Assembly: GCF_000203815.1 (NCBI RefSeq)
Contig: NW_004457624.1
Location: 1,736,001-1,800,000 of the forward strand
Origin: Cavenderia fasciculata
Taxonomy: Eukaryota > Evosea > Eumycetozoa > Acytosteliales > Cavenderiaceae
DNA length: 64,000 nt
Direction of reading: 5' to 3'
Notes under the pieces: generated by a model
Told to the model about the DNA's origin: nothing
Seen by the model: the letters and a program-made list of their open reading frames with translations, nothing else
Database searches by the model: none
Part shown: positions 49,468-60,563 of the stretch, piece after piece
How the letters are laid out: every line of letters starts with the position of its first letter
How positions within the stretch are numbered: the stretch's first letter is position 1
Made by a program: the position numbers and the translations under genes

Positions 49468-50689
49468 CTATATCTGTAGACAGACACAGAGGAGGAGATA
49501 CCCTAAAAACAATCGTTTATAAAAAAGATAAATAAAACAACATGCGCGACCCAAATTAAAACACTCAATTTAAATTAATCAATATCAATATCAATATTAT
49601 TATTCCCTTTCAAGTTGACTTGTTATGATAAAAAAATAAGATGTCCAAGACGACAACGACGTCGTTTCTATCCTTCCTTTCCTACCCCATTCATGGATAC
49701 ATGTTGTTGAGGGTATCATTTTTTTTTAAACCCTAACCCTTAATTAATTTCAAAATAACCGAAACACACAAACACACATTTTAAAATGCTGCAGTGTTTG
49801 TTTGTTTGGGTTGATTGGTTGGATGGACTGATTGTTTGGGTTATTTTGAAATTAATTAAGGGTCGAGCAGCCACACGTATATGATTGCACATGTGTATGT
49901 ACATACACAGTCGATCTTTTCTCAAATTAGAGTCTTGGTTAGAACTCCCTTTGTGTCTGTTTGCTAATATAGCATAGAATATAGTTGCCCACGCTAGGTA
50001 GGTTAATTAAATAGCCGATAGCAAGCTATCACGACAACAACCAATCCGTTATTTGATTGGATAAAATAGGATGTTTGAGTGGTTTTTAGAACAAACTTAA
50101 CACTTTGGATGGATGGATGGATGATTGGATGATTGACATCAATGATATAATACTCCTACTACTTCTATCACTTCTACTACGGATGCATCTATCTATCTAT
50201 CGTGGTTTAACAATCATCAATCAGATCTGGTTGATGATCTTTTTAGTCATTGGAGGTTATCCTTTGCAAGTTCAAGAGTGTCATGCTGCACATATGTAAC
50301 ATGTTTAAATTTAAACCAAACAGTAGTGTAGCTGACTATACTGTTGCCGTCAACTACTCTTTTAAATTTGTAAATCTACATGCCAGAGTTGGAATCAGGT
50401 TACCTCTTATTTTGGAATCGATTACACCCTTTATCAACCAACACTAGTTCCAAGTCTAAGACTTGATTTGTCAACCACCTGGTTCAAACCCATGTATTAA
50501 CTGAAAAAGACTCTAAAGAGTGATCATCATCATATCAACAAAGAAACAAACAATCATCTCCAAAACATATAAATACTCGTTGTTTTAGTTCATTTACAAT
50601 CATCAAATACAAATACAAACTTTATAAACAAAACAATTAAATCTAATTAATTTTATCTTTTAACTCTTTAACCTTTTAATCTTAAAAAA
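49468..50689. other. 1.2-kb spacer with an inverted repeat
   Basis: Spacer between two plus-strand genes. It contains the inverted repeat listed at 49736-49863, a GGAT tandem (50,107-50,122) and upstream sequence of the hssA-like gene. Several short frames at 50,105-50,447 are not protein-like enough to call. No tRNA recognised. Confidence 0.5.
49736..49863. repeat. Perfect 25-bp inverted repeat
   Basis: Arms 49736-49760 and 49839-49863 are exact inverted copies (core TTAATTAATTTCAAAATAAC), with 78 bp between. After one mismatch the pairing extends 5 bp further inward. The spacer is GT/CA-biased: CA-rich beside the left arm and GTTTG-rich beside the right. It lies in the spacer after the CsbD-like gene. 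Could be a MITE remnant or a transcribed hairpin. Confidence 0.85.
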
Positions 50690-50715
50690 ATGACTATCCT
50701 TGGTATGGATGGAAC

Positions 50716-50760
<45 letters not shown>

Positions 50761-51080
50761 TAAATCCAGTGGAACTTTTAATATTAATATTTTCCTTTTT
50801 CCTTTTTTCTTTTCCATTTTCTTTTTCTTTTTTAGCTGCTATTTCATCCCTCGGTTCTGCCAAGACCTCATCAATTTCCAAGTCATCATTCTCTGGTGCT
50901 GGAGCACTCCAAACCCAAGGTGGTAACTCTGTAGCTTGTGGTGGATGTGGACATGGTGGCAATTTACTTGGTGGAGTTATAGGCACTGTTGGTGGTGTAG
51001 TTGGACTCGTAGGTGGCATTGTAGGAGGTGTTGTTGGTGGTCTCTTGGGTGGTGGTCGTGGTGGTTGTGGATGTCATTAA
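50690..51080 (+). CDS. hssA/2C/7E-family small protein
   Basis: A dictyostelid-specific family of short Ser- and Gly-rich proteins, many induced in development or by serum starvation. Exon 1 is 13 nt (50690-50702, MTIL + G), the intron is 50703-50835, exon 2 is 50836-51080; 85 aa. The start MTILAAISSLGSAKTSSISK, the mid segment VACGGCGHGG and the run of GGVVGxVGGIVGGVVGGLLG ending GGCGCH are classic for the family. The intron begins with (AAT)15 at 50716-50760. Molecular role unknown for the family. Confidence 0.92.
50716..50760. repeat. (AAT)15 microsatellite in hssA-like intron
   Basis: An uninterrupted trinucleotide run of 45 bp, 13 bp inside the intron of the hssA-like gene. Such runs are common in dictyostelids but this one is long enough to vary between isolates. 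Confidence 0.95.
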
Positions 51081-51440
51081 ATTGTTATCTACTCTACTCT
51101 AACCAAATTTGGAAAGATATACATCTTATCTTCCATACTCCCTCTCTCCCTCATAATCCAATCAATGTAACCTAAAACCAAAGTGTTCGAATATCTATTA
51201 TAATAACCATTTTAAAATAAATAATTACCCCCAACTAGTTGAAAAAATATCTTTCTTTCTTTATGTCTATCTATCTTTTGATCAGATCCAAATTTGGATA
51301 TTTAATTAATTGTATATTTAATTTTTGAAAAAAAAAAACAAAAAAAAACGAAAGAAACGAGTCGATTTTAAATTTCATTTCTATTTCTTTTAATTTATTC
51401 TTTTATTGATAGATAACTTATTTAAAGAAAGGAGAAAGGA
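51081..51440. other. Spacer upstream of NO66
   Basis: AT-rich 360-bp spacer between two plus-strand genes, with poly-A runs and CTTT repeats. Nothing else recognised. Confidence 0.4.
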
Positions 51441-53031
51441 ATGAAGAGACAAGGAGATACACCAACAACAAAGAATGATCAAGTTGTAAAAAAGAAAAAG
51501 ACAACTGGTAAACCACAACCATTGACCAAATTGTCTAGATCAAGAGAGCCAATTGCTCCACCACCCAAACCAACACAGATCGTACCAACAAAGGCTATCC
51601 CAGTTGGTAGCATACACTTTAACGACATTGGTACAACCTTGACAGCACAACAAGATCATCGTGCTGAATCGGCTAGTGTCATGCAATGGATGTTGGGAGG
51701 CAAGTTAATGTTGGACGAGTTTTATGACGACTACTTTGGTTTGCAACACTATATTGTCAAGCGTAACGATCCAAACTACTACAAAAACTTTTTCACCAAG
51801 GATTCAATCGACAAGATGCTCAAGAGCAACAACCTCAAGTTTACCGAAAACATTGATATCACCAACTATGTCGACAATGAACGTCAAACACTCAACCCCG
51901 ACGGAAAGGCATACCCAGCCGTCGTATGGAAGCATGTCCGTGATGGATGCTCTCTTCGTCTCCTCAACCCACAAACATTCAACATGAACGTATGGAAGGT
52001 TCTCTCATGTCTCCAAACCTACTTTCAGTGTGGTATGGGTGCCAACATCTACCTCACTCCAGCTGGTGCTCAAGGTTTTGCTCCTCACTATGATGACGTT
52101 GATGTATTCATCCTCCAACTTGAAGGAAAGAAAGTTTGGAGATTATATGAACCACGTTCAGAACAAGAAAGATTACCAAAGAAATCAAGTGGTAAAGAAA
52201 TTAAAAAAGAAAAAAAAAAAAGAGTAAAGTACTAACTTTGTGTATTTTTTTGTTTTTGTTTTTTTTCTAGAAAACTTTGAACAAGATGAAATTGGAGAAC
52301 CAATAATAGAAGTTACATTGGAAGCTGGTGATATGATGTATTTCCCACGTGGTATTATTCATCAAGCTTACAGTCCAAAGGATGTACATTCATTACATAT
52401 TACCATCTCGACACAGATGAATAACACTTGGGGTGACTTGTTTGGCAAGGTTATCACTAGAGCATTGGATATTGCCAATGAGGAAGCCGTTGAATTCCGT
52501 CAAGGTCTTCCACGTGACTATACCGATTATCTAGGTGTCATCAATTCAGACAAGGTCGGTGATGAACGTAGAAAGGAATTGTTGGATCATGCCAGTATGT
52601 TGTGGGAAAAGTTGGGCAACTATCTACCAGTAGACATTGGTGCCGATTTGATGGCTGTCAAATACCTCCATGACTCTCTTCCACCATTCCTCTCTACACA
52701 AGAAAAGAAACATACTATTGAAGATGACAGTGCTGCCGCCTCACTCAAGCTTACTCAACGTGTTCGTCTACTCAGAAAGGATGCAGTCAGACTTGCCATT
52801 GAAGAGGTTGCAGTCGTATACCACACCATGGACAACACTAGAGTCTATCATCAAGTTGGCGAAGAGCCAGGTGTCATTGAATTTACACTCGACTGTGCCG
52901 ACGCCATCGAACACCTCATTTCATCCTATCCACGTTACGTCAACATCACAGATCTTCCAGGTACAGATGCTCAAAAACTTGATATTGTTAATGCTTTTTA
53001 TGAAAAGGGTTTATTAATGATTGAAAAATAA
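51441..53031 (+). CDS. no66: NO66/RIOX1-type JmjC ribosomal oxygenase
   Basis: JmjC 2-oxoglutarate/Fe(II) oxygenase; NO66 hydroxylates a histidine of ribosomal protein uL2 and is also described as a histone demethylase. Two exons, 51441-52191 and 52271-53031, 503 aa. A basic N-terminus (VVKKKKTTGK) suits nuclear/nucleolar import. The JmjC fold shows MLGGKLMLDEFYDDYF, TPAGAQGFAPHYDDVDVFIL with the HxD ligands, GKKVWRLYEP, and GDMMYFPRGIIHQAYS with the distal His. The C-terminal dimerisation and winged-helix parts are present. NO66 is favoured over MINA53 because of length and the PAGAQGFAPHYDDVDVF wording. Confidence 0.92.
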
Positions 53032-53858
53032 ATAATTAAATACATACAAATATAAATATAAATATACATACAAAATACAAATATAAATATACATACAAAA
53101 TACAAATATTATTATCCTAGACAAACACACAAATTTAGCGATCGATAACAACATAAGAGGTAAGAAATATTCCCATTATTACAAAGTTATCGATCGCTAA
53201 ATTTGTGGTTAGGAGGAAATCATCCATGAGTACTTTATATTGCTTTGAATTCTTGTTTTGGGTTGTGACCATCACCTTTTATTTCTTTTATCTCCTGTAT
53301 GATATAGCCAACCCATGTAGCTAATACGGCTTTTTCCTCCTCTGTTCCATCCACCATTTTGTGGTTATACTTTAGTCGATACCCTTACTGGCCAATTATT
53401 GTACTTTGCAATATCTAGTTGCTCTGCATTGTTGTTTTCTATCATGTAGCATGCCTGTTAACTTCTTGATGGATTTGTTGATTGAACGAGAGTTGAATGT
53501 TTCTGAGACCTATTAATAAAGATGAATTGATAAAAAGCTTTTCCCTCCTCAAAATTTTTTTTTTTTTTTAGAGGTACAAAGAGAAATAATTGAAAAGGAT
53601 TGCAACCCACCACCAATAGTCACCACACACAAGGAATGATTCCTTTACAACAAACAATGAATCGTAAGATGTTGGGGGTATGTTAATAAGTATAATGTAT
53701 TTCAAACAAGGTAGAGAAATAATAACTAAGCTTTATAAAACTACAACTTTTATATTTATTTATCTATATCTATAATTCAAAAGAGAGGAAGGAAGGAATT
53801 AGAAGAAAGATTATTGATAGGTTATTATTATTATTATAAATGATACATTCATAATCAA
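53032..53858. other. 0.8-kb spacer with inverted repeat and decayed protein-like stretch
   Basis: Spacer between two plus-strand genes. After TACAAATATAAATA tandem repeats (53,040-53,108) comes the inverted repeat at 53128-53207. On the minus strand about 53,210-53,460, short stretches have protein-like composition and less AT bias than the surroundings, as a decayed coding remnant would, but no family is recognised. The rest is AT-rich upstream sequence of the EXS gene. Confidence 0.4.
53128..53207. repeat. Perfect 22-bp inverted repeat (hairpin)
   Basis: Arms 53128-53149 and 53186-53207 are exact inverted copies (core TTTAGCGATCGATAAC) with a 36-bp loop. It lies about 100 bp past the NO66 stop. 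A palindromic GATCGATC-type core sits within each arm. It could be a transcribed hairpin, an end of a decayed element, or a 3'-end structure of NO66. Confidence 0.85.
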
Positions 53859-55708
53859 ATGACATTTGAAACTTTATCATCTTTGAAAAGTAGCAATGGT
53901 ATTGGTAATAGTAATGGAAATGGGAATGTTAAATCATCTTCATTATTTTCTTTAGCGTTATCACCATCTTCTTTATTATCTTCAAAAGATCATTATCAAG
54001 CTTCATCTCAACAAAAGGTATATATATATATCTAAACTATTAAAATGGTTGTTGGTTCTATTTATTATTTATTAAATGACCATTTACTTTTTTATAGGAA
54101 TGTAAATGGTTAATGAAACAATGGATGCTTTTTGTTGGATTAGTATTACCTTTGACTATTTGGTTGGCAGCATCTGTTTTATCAACTTGGCCAAGCTACA
54201 ACAACAACAACAATGACAATGAAAAGACTCGAATCATTGTTTATATTTATCAATCGATGTGGTCGATTGTATTATTTATGTTATTATCATCTATCAACTT
54301 TACATTTTGGGATAAATTCAAAATTGAATATTCATTAATATTTGATATTGATCAAAGACATTTCTCAAACAATGGAGCTAGTTATCATCAAAGAATTATT
54401 CCTACTTCTCCTCCTCCTCCTCCCATATCCAATATTCAACAACAACAACAACAACAAATATTACAGACCAACAACAATTTAAATGAAAACAACAAAGAAT
54501 CATCTTTACCAAATTTCCATTCAATAACAATTAATTTAGTAAAACCTCCAGCTTCAACTCCACAACAAAGTATTTCGAAACAATTATTTAAAGCTTCAAT
54601 GATACTTTTTACAATATTACTTTCAAGTTTACTATTCCTTTTATACAGACCATCATCAACAATATCATTCTTTTCAATGAAACAATACGAAACCACAACA
54701 TCAACAGACAATAATATTACAATTCCATTAGTATTTTGGATTATATTTATGATTGTTTTGGTAGTACCATTAAATATATTTAATCATGAACTAAGACAAC
54801 ATTTTATCAAAAGTTTTGTTGGTTTATTTAAATCTATTCATCGTCCTGTTTCATTTACCTCGTTTTGGATTGCTGATCAATTAACAAGTTTACCAATTGT
54901 ATTAAAAGATATTGTTTTTATTTTAATTTATATTTTAACATTTTTTAGTAAGTATAGAAAAAAAGAGAATAACAAAACGAAACAAACCTTAATTATTAAT
55001 ATTATTATTCTTTTTTTTAGATTTAGAAATTAGTACAAATTGTTTTTATTATATATCACCAATTATTTTAGGAATACCAAATATCATTAGAATTACTCAA
55101 TGTTTTAGAGTTTATCATGATACTGGTAAAAAAGCACAATTATTAAATGCATTCAAGTATTTTATATCATTATTGGTTTTAACATTTTCAATCCTTGATA
55201 ATTTATTTAAACGTATGTAGTATAAGTATACATATATATATATATATTTTTTTAACAATTAAATTAATTCATTTTTTTTTTCAGAAACAAAATTAGAATG
55301 GACAATATTTAAAAGTTATTGGTTCTTTTTTGCTGTTACAAGTACATTATTTTCATATTATTGGGATATTGTAAAAGATTGGGGATTCATGACACAAAAA
55401 GGAAAATTATTAAGAAATGATTTATATTTTGGTTATAAAAATGTAAGACACAAAGAAATATAAATGAAAATATGATTAATATTAATATTTTATATTTCTA
55501 GTTTTATATATTTTCAATGATAACAAATTTAATAATGAGATTTGGTTGGATTGTAACTATTAATCCAGAGGCATTTGGTATTTATAATCCAAATATGGAT
55601 ATTATTTCAATATTTTTGGTTTCAATTGAAATTGTTAGAAGAACACAATGGAATCTATTTAGATTGGAACATGAATGGTCAATGAATATTGACCAATATG
55701 AATTATAA
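53859..55708 (+). CDS. EXS-domain membrane protein (ERD1/SYG1/XPR1 family)
   Basis: Multi-pass membrane protein; EXS proteins act in phosphate export (XPR1) or Golgi retention and phosphate recycling (Erd1). Five exons: 53859-54017, 54098-54947, 55021-55212, 55285-55442 and 55502-55708, 468 aa. The N-terminus has no SPX domain. Hydrophobic segments include WMLFVGLVLPLTIWLAASVL, IIVYIYQSMWSIVLFMLLSS and VFWIIFMIVLVVPLNIF. The EXS part shows FWIADQLTSLPIVLKD, GIPNIIRITQCFRVYHDTG, AFKYFISLLV, SYYWDIVKDWGF and the C-terminal RRTQWNLFRLEHEW, all family hallmarks. Lack of SPX makes an ERD1-like role more likely than XPR1. Confidence 0.88.
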
Positions 55709-55748
55709 AAAAAAAATACAACCTATAAACTACACAATTTATTTAATT

Positions 55749-57842
55749 TTAATCTACTTCTTCTAATAATAATTCACCTTTTGTCTTTAAACAATCTAGA
55801 TAGGTTAATTGTTCAGTTAATCTATCATGTCTTAATTCATAATCTATAGCAAATAGTGATGGGTTATCAACCAACCAATACAAAGATTGATTTAATAATG
55901 TTTCTACTGTAATCATGGTTGGTTGATCTATTTCTTCTTGTGAAACCTTTGATTCTAAGACTTCTCTACCACGATATACTAGCTTTTTTAACATGTTTTT
56001 TGCATTGTTGCAATTTTCCAAATCTCTATCATTGTATAGTTCTGCTTGAGTGATTAGATTTTCAAGCATTGGTATATCGATTTTAAATTTATCGATATTT
56101 GTAATAAATTCATCTGGATAATCAACTACTACAGGATCCATAATTTCTCCTTGATTGTAACATTTAAGTGTTGTACGTGGTGGTGACCATTTTTCAGTAT
56201 CCGATTCTGATGGACTGATATAGGTAAAATCGTGATAATCAATAGAATCAACCCAAACTTTTAATTGATAATCGATTCCAATTTGAAACTTTACATTGAT
56301 GGTTGTTTCTCCTTTTGATTTTGTTTCATCCAATTTGATATAATTCAAAGATCCAATATAAAAATTATCTTTTACCAAACTTCTTTGACCATAATAAATG
56401 TTTAAATTGAAATAGGGCGTGTTGTTGGTGTCCATGACAATCTGAGCCGATCTACTACTTGGGATAAAAGAGTTTCTAGGAATGACTTGAATCATTGATC
56501 CATCGTTTGCTTCGTAGCCAACGCCAAGTGATGTATAGTCGGAAAATCCCACCCATTGTTGAGGTTGAGCAAGACTATGCATCATGATGGATACTCCACC
56601 ATAACTTGGCATAACCGATGGATCACCATAGGACTTGGTGTCTACACCCAAAAGAGAGGCTTGGGGGAATGAACCTTTCAACATTGTACGGATACATGGC
56701 ATATTGGTCATACCTCCACCTGCCACGATATACGAAATCTTTGTATTATAATTTATATTCTTATTGTCTAGGTTTTTGATTTGCCATTGATCAACAATTG
56801 ATTCGATAAATTCTCGATGTTCACGTACAATGTTTCTTGTCAAATCTTCAAATTTGGCTCTTGACATGGTCAGTTGTAAATCCAATACCTCTTCTTTACC
56901 AGACTTGCAATCCAGTACCAATAAACAATCCAACTCTCTCTCTGAATTGAGCATAGTAGATAGAGACTCTTTAAGATATTTACAAGCTCTAAATAGTCTC
57001 TTTTTCCTGAGGACCTTTTTACCTTGCAACATTGGATGATTTAGACAAAAGTAATCTACCAAAGCTTGGGTAAATCTTTTTCCACCACCAATCGGTTTGT
57101 TTTGATGATCCTCTAACATTTCATAGATACCTTCATCGTAGAGGAATAGTGTCACCGATGTATAAGATTCTCCAGCATTGTAACCAACAATACAAATAAT
57201 CTCTGAACTATTTCTTTTGTGGTAGAGGTGTGGATAACAAGTCATTGTCATTTCATTTCTTACAAATAAAGACGATTGTTGAAACGTAGGAGATTCTGCC
57301 AAACACTCTTTAACTACTCGTCTCTGTCCATCACCAAAGTAATGAGGAACTGCAAAACAAACAGTCATCACCCTCTTGTTACCAGTAAATAGGTTCACCA
57401 TTTCTGCCAAATGATCAACGACCAATTGCAATAAATCAGCAATCTCTTTGTACTGATCCACTCCATACCATCTAATCTTTATCTTGCCATCTACCAATCT
57501 AGACAATAATGATTCATTATTTTCATTCATTTCTAATTGTCGATCACCTTTTGCATTGTCAAATAAATAGTCTAATATTTCTTTCCATCCATTTAAATTG
57601 ATAATATCGTATTGATCATCTGGTGATTCTCTATAACAAAGATATGAAGCTTCCTCTCCTACAATGACTGTATTATCAGTTTTTGAAAATGCAATGATTA
57701 AAGGTATCGTAGTATTTCCATATTGATTTGGTATTATATGAATACTTGATTCTGTATAACCAAGTGCCACAGCACAATTGGTTGATCCAACTTGTATTCC
57801 TACTGAAAGTTGATTTGTTGTTGGTTGTGATGTTATTATCAT
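55749..57842 (-). CDS. Divergent Hsp70-superfamily protein
   Basis: Single-exon 697-aa protein with the whole Hsp70 outline but altered nucleotide motifs. Seen in order: QVGSTNCAVALG (usually DLGTTNS), VCFAVPHYFGDGQRRVVKEC (usually VPAYFNDAQR), IVGYNAGESYTSVTLF where a DLGGGTFD loop is expected, NKPIGGGKRFTQALVDYF, and VAGGGMTNMPCIRTML (usually VGGSTRIP). The C-terminal half has a substrate-binding-like beta region and a helical lid. It may be an Hsp110-like exchange factor or a pseudo-ATPase. No orthologue named. Stops of this gene and the EXS gene are 40 bp apart. Confidence 0.8.
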   Translation of the reverse strand: MIITSQPTTNQLSVGIQVGSTNCAVALGYTESSIHIIPNQYGNTTIPLIIAFSKTDNTVIVGEEASYLCYRESPDDQYDIINLNGWKEILDYLFDNAKGDRQLEMNENNESLLSRLVDGKIKIRWYGVDQYKEIADLLQLVVDHLAEMVNLFTGNKRVMTVCFAVPHYFGDGQRRVVKECLAESPTFQQSSLFVRNEMTMTCYPHLYHKRNSSEIICIVGYNAGESYTSVTLFLYDEGIYEMLEDHQNKPIGGGKRFTQALVDYFCLNHPMLQGKKVLRKKRLFRACKYLKESLSTMLNSERELDCLLVLDCKSGKEEVLDLQLTMSRAKFEDLTRNIVREHREFIESIVDQWQIKNLDNKNINYNTKISYIVAGGGMTNMPCIRTMLKGSFPQASLLGVDTKSYGDPSVMPSYGGVSIMMHSLAQPQQWVGFSDYTSLGVGYEANDGSMIQVIPRNSFIPSSRSAQIVMDTNNTPYFNLNIYYGQRSLVKDNFYIGSLNYIKLDETKSKGETTINVKFQIGIDYQLKVWVDSIDYHDFTYISPSESDTEKWSPPRTTLKCYNQGEIMDPVVVDYPDEFITNIDKFKIDIPMLENLITQAELYNDRDLENCNNAKNMLKKLVYRGREVLESKVSQEEIDQPTMITVETLLNQSLYWLVDNPSLFAIDYELRHDRLTEQLTYLDCLKTKGELLLEEVD

Positions 57843-58242
57843 AAAGTAAAGAAATAACTAATCTGATTGAAAATAGAAAAGAAAGAATGATTTGGAAAGA
57901 TGATCAAGAATATGAAATTTATATTGAAATTTACTCATATTTATTGAAATTTGGGTGATCAGTTGAAGAGATCTAACTGAAAACTAAGTTTGTAAATATT
58001 TAGAAATTGGTAGAGAGAGGGAAAGTTGAATGAAGAGTGGAACAGATAGAGGATGGTAAGAGGTAGATAGAAAAAAAATAAAGTAGAGAAAGATATATAC
58101 TAGTATTTAATTTTGATTTTTTTGATTTGAACAAATCTAACAAACGAGGATAAAATCTACTCGTCAGCTAGTATAGTTCTTATTGTGAGTTTATTATTAT
58201 TTTACAACATATATAAATTAATTTGAGTTATAGTTAAAATGC
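57843..58242. other. Spacer, Hsp70-like upstream / actin 3' flank
   Basis: AT-rich 400-bp spacer between two minus-strand genes. It carries the promoter of the divergent Hsp70 gene and the actin 3' untranslated region. No specific element recognised. Confidence 0.4.
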
Positions 58243-59452
<1,210 letters not shown>

Positions 59453-60100
59453 GATTGTATTATATATATATTATTTGTTGAATAAACTGAATTGAATGAA
59501 TGTAAAGTGCATCCTTTTATTGCTGTCTCTCTCTGCAGATCTTTATCCACCCCTGTAAATTTACAACAAATTTTTTTACAGGTGGCTTGGGTTAGAGGTT
59601 TCACTGAAAAGCAATGGAATTGAATACAAAATTTAATTTGTGCGATAAAACAGCCAACTCAAATCAGAGGGTGGATGAGTTTTGAAGAATCTTTGAAAAC
59701 AGAAGGAATTATTGACTCTGATTGAAAATGGGAACTGGGATGAGCTAAATCGAGGGATAATGGTGGAATATAGTAGAAGGTTAATTTAATGATTGTTGGT
59801 GATTACTTGAATGTGATGAGAGATATGGTATCATTATGGTTGTGAGGTACCTTGATAGTAAATAAAGATCTTAGGTTAGGACCTATTATATAGCCCACTC
59901 TTTCATAGGTTTTGATCTAAATCTCAATTTCTTTTAAAGACTATTCCAAAAAATATTATCTTTTAGATTATTCATTAAATAGTAATGATAATAGAATAAA
60001 AGGATGGTTATCTACAAAATAAATATTTATTATATTATTTTAAATGTTTTTTTATTTTATTTACTTTTGTTGTTGTGTGTATTTTAAATATTAATATCGT
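59453..60100. promoter_or_regulatory. Actin promoter region and SAPS-gene 3' flank
   Basis: A 648-bp spacer. On the minus strand an ATATATATAA-type TATA tract lies just upstream of the actin ATG, and poly-T runs precede it, as in dictyostelid actin promoters. The distal half has GC-moderate sequence without clear motifs. No gene recognised. Confidence 0.45.
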
Positions 60101-60519
60101 CTAAAAGAAATATTTGTTGGTTGTTTCGGTTGGAGCGATTGGAACACCAAAACTAGTGACTGGTTGAGATTCAACAAGATTGAATTTGATATTCTTTCCT
60201 TTACCCTTACGCATAGAGACAGTACCAATTGGTTTGGCGGTACGATATGAAATTTCCTTTCGTAACTTTGGAACAACAACATCGTCCCATAGATCTTCGC
60301 AACAATCATCTACCACATCACGTAGGAATTGATTTTTACTCTTGTTGACAATATGTGTAATTTCAATACAAAGTGATATAATATGTCCAACATTTTGATA
60401 TATCTTTGGTTTTTTGTCAATTTCCATCGTCATTCCATTACTATCAATATTATTAATTTTTTCTTTTTCTTCTTGTTCTTTTTTACTATCTACATTTTCT
60501 TTTTGAGTTTCTTGATTAA

Positions 60520-60563
<44 letters not shown>

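Noticed and set aside
49730-49740. CCCTAACCCT, like a telomere repeat (also near 47,516)
   Set aside because: Single partial units only; dictyostelid chromosome ends are not built from this repeat, and the first lies at an inverted-repeat arm.
50105-50447. Two short plus-strand ORFs in the spacer before the hssA-like gene
   Set aside because: First codons are a GGAT tandem repeat; no recognisable protein pattern.
50481-50491. GGTTCAAACCC, like a tRNA B box
   Set aside because: No matching A box, acceptor stem or anticodon arm at the right distance, and the T stem has a mismatch.
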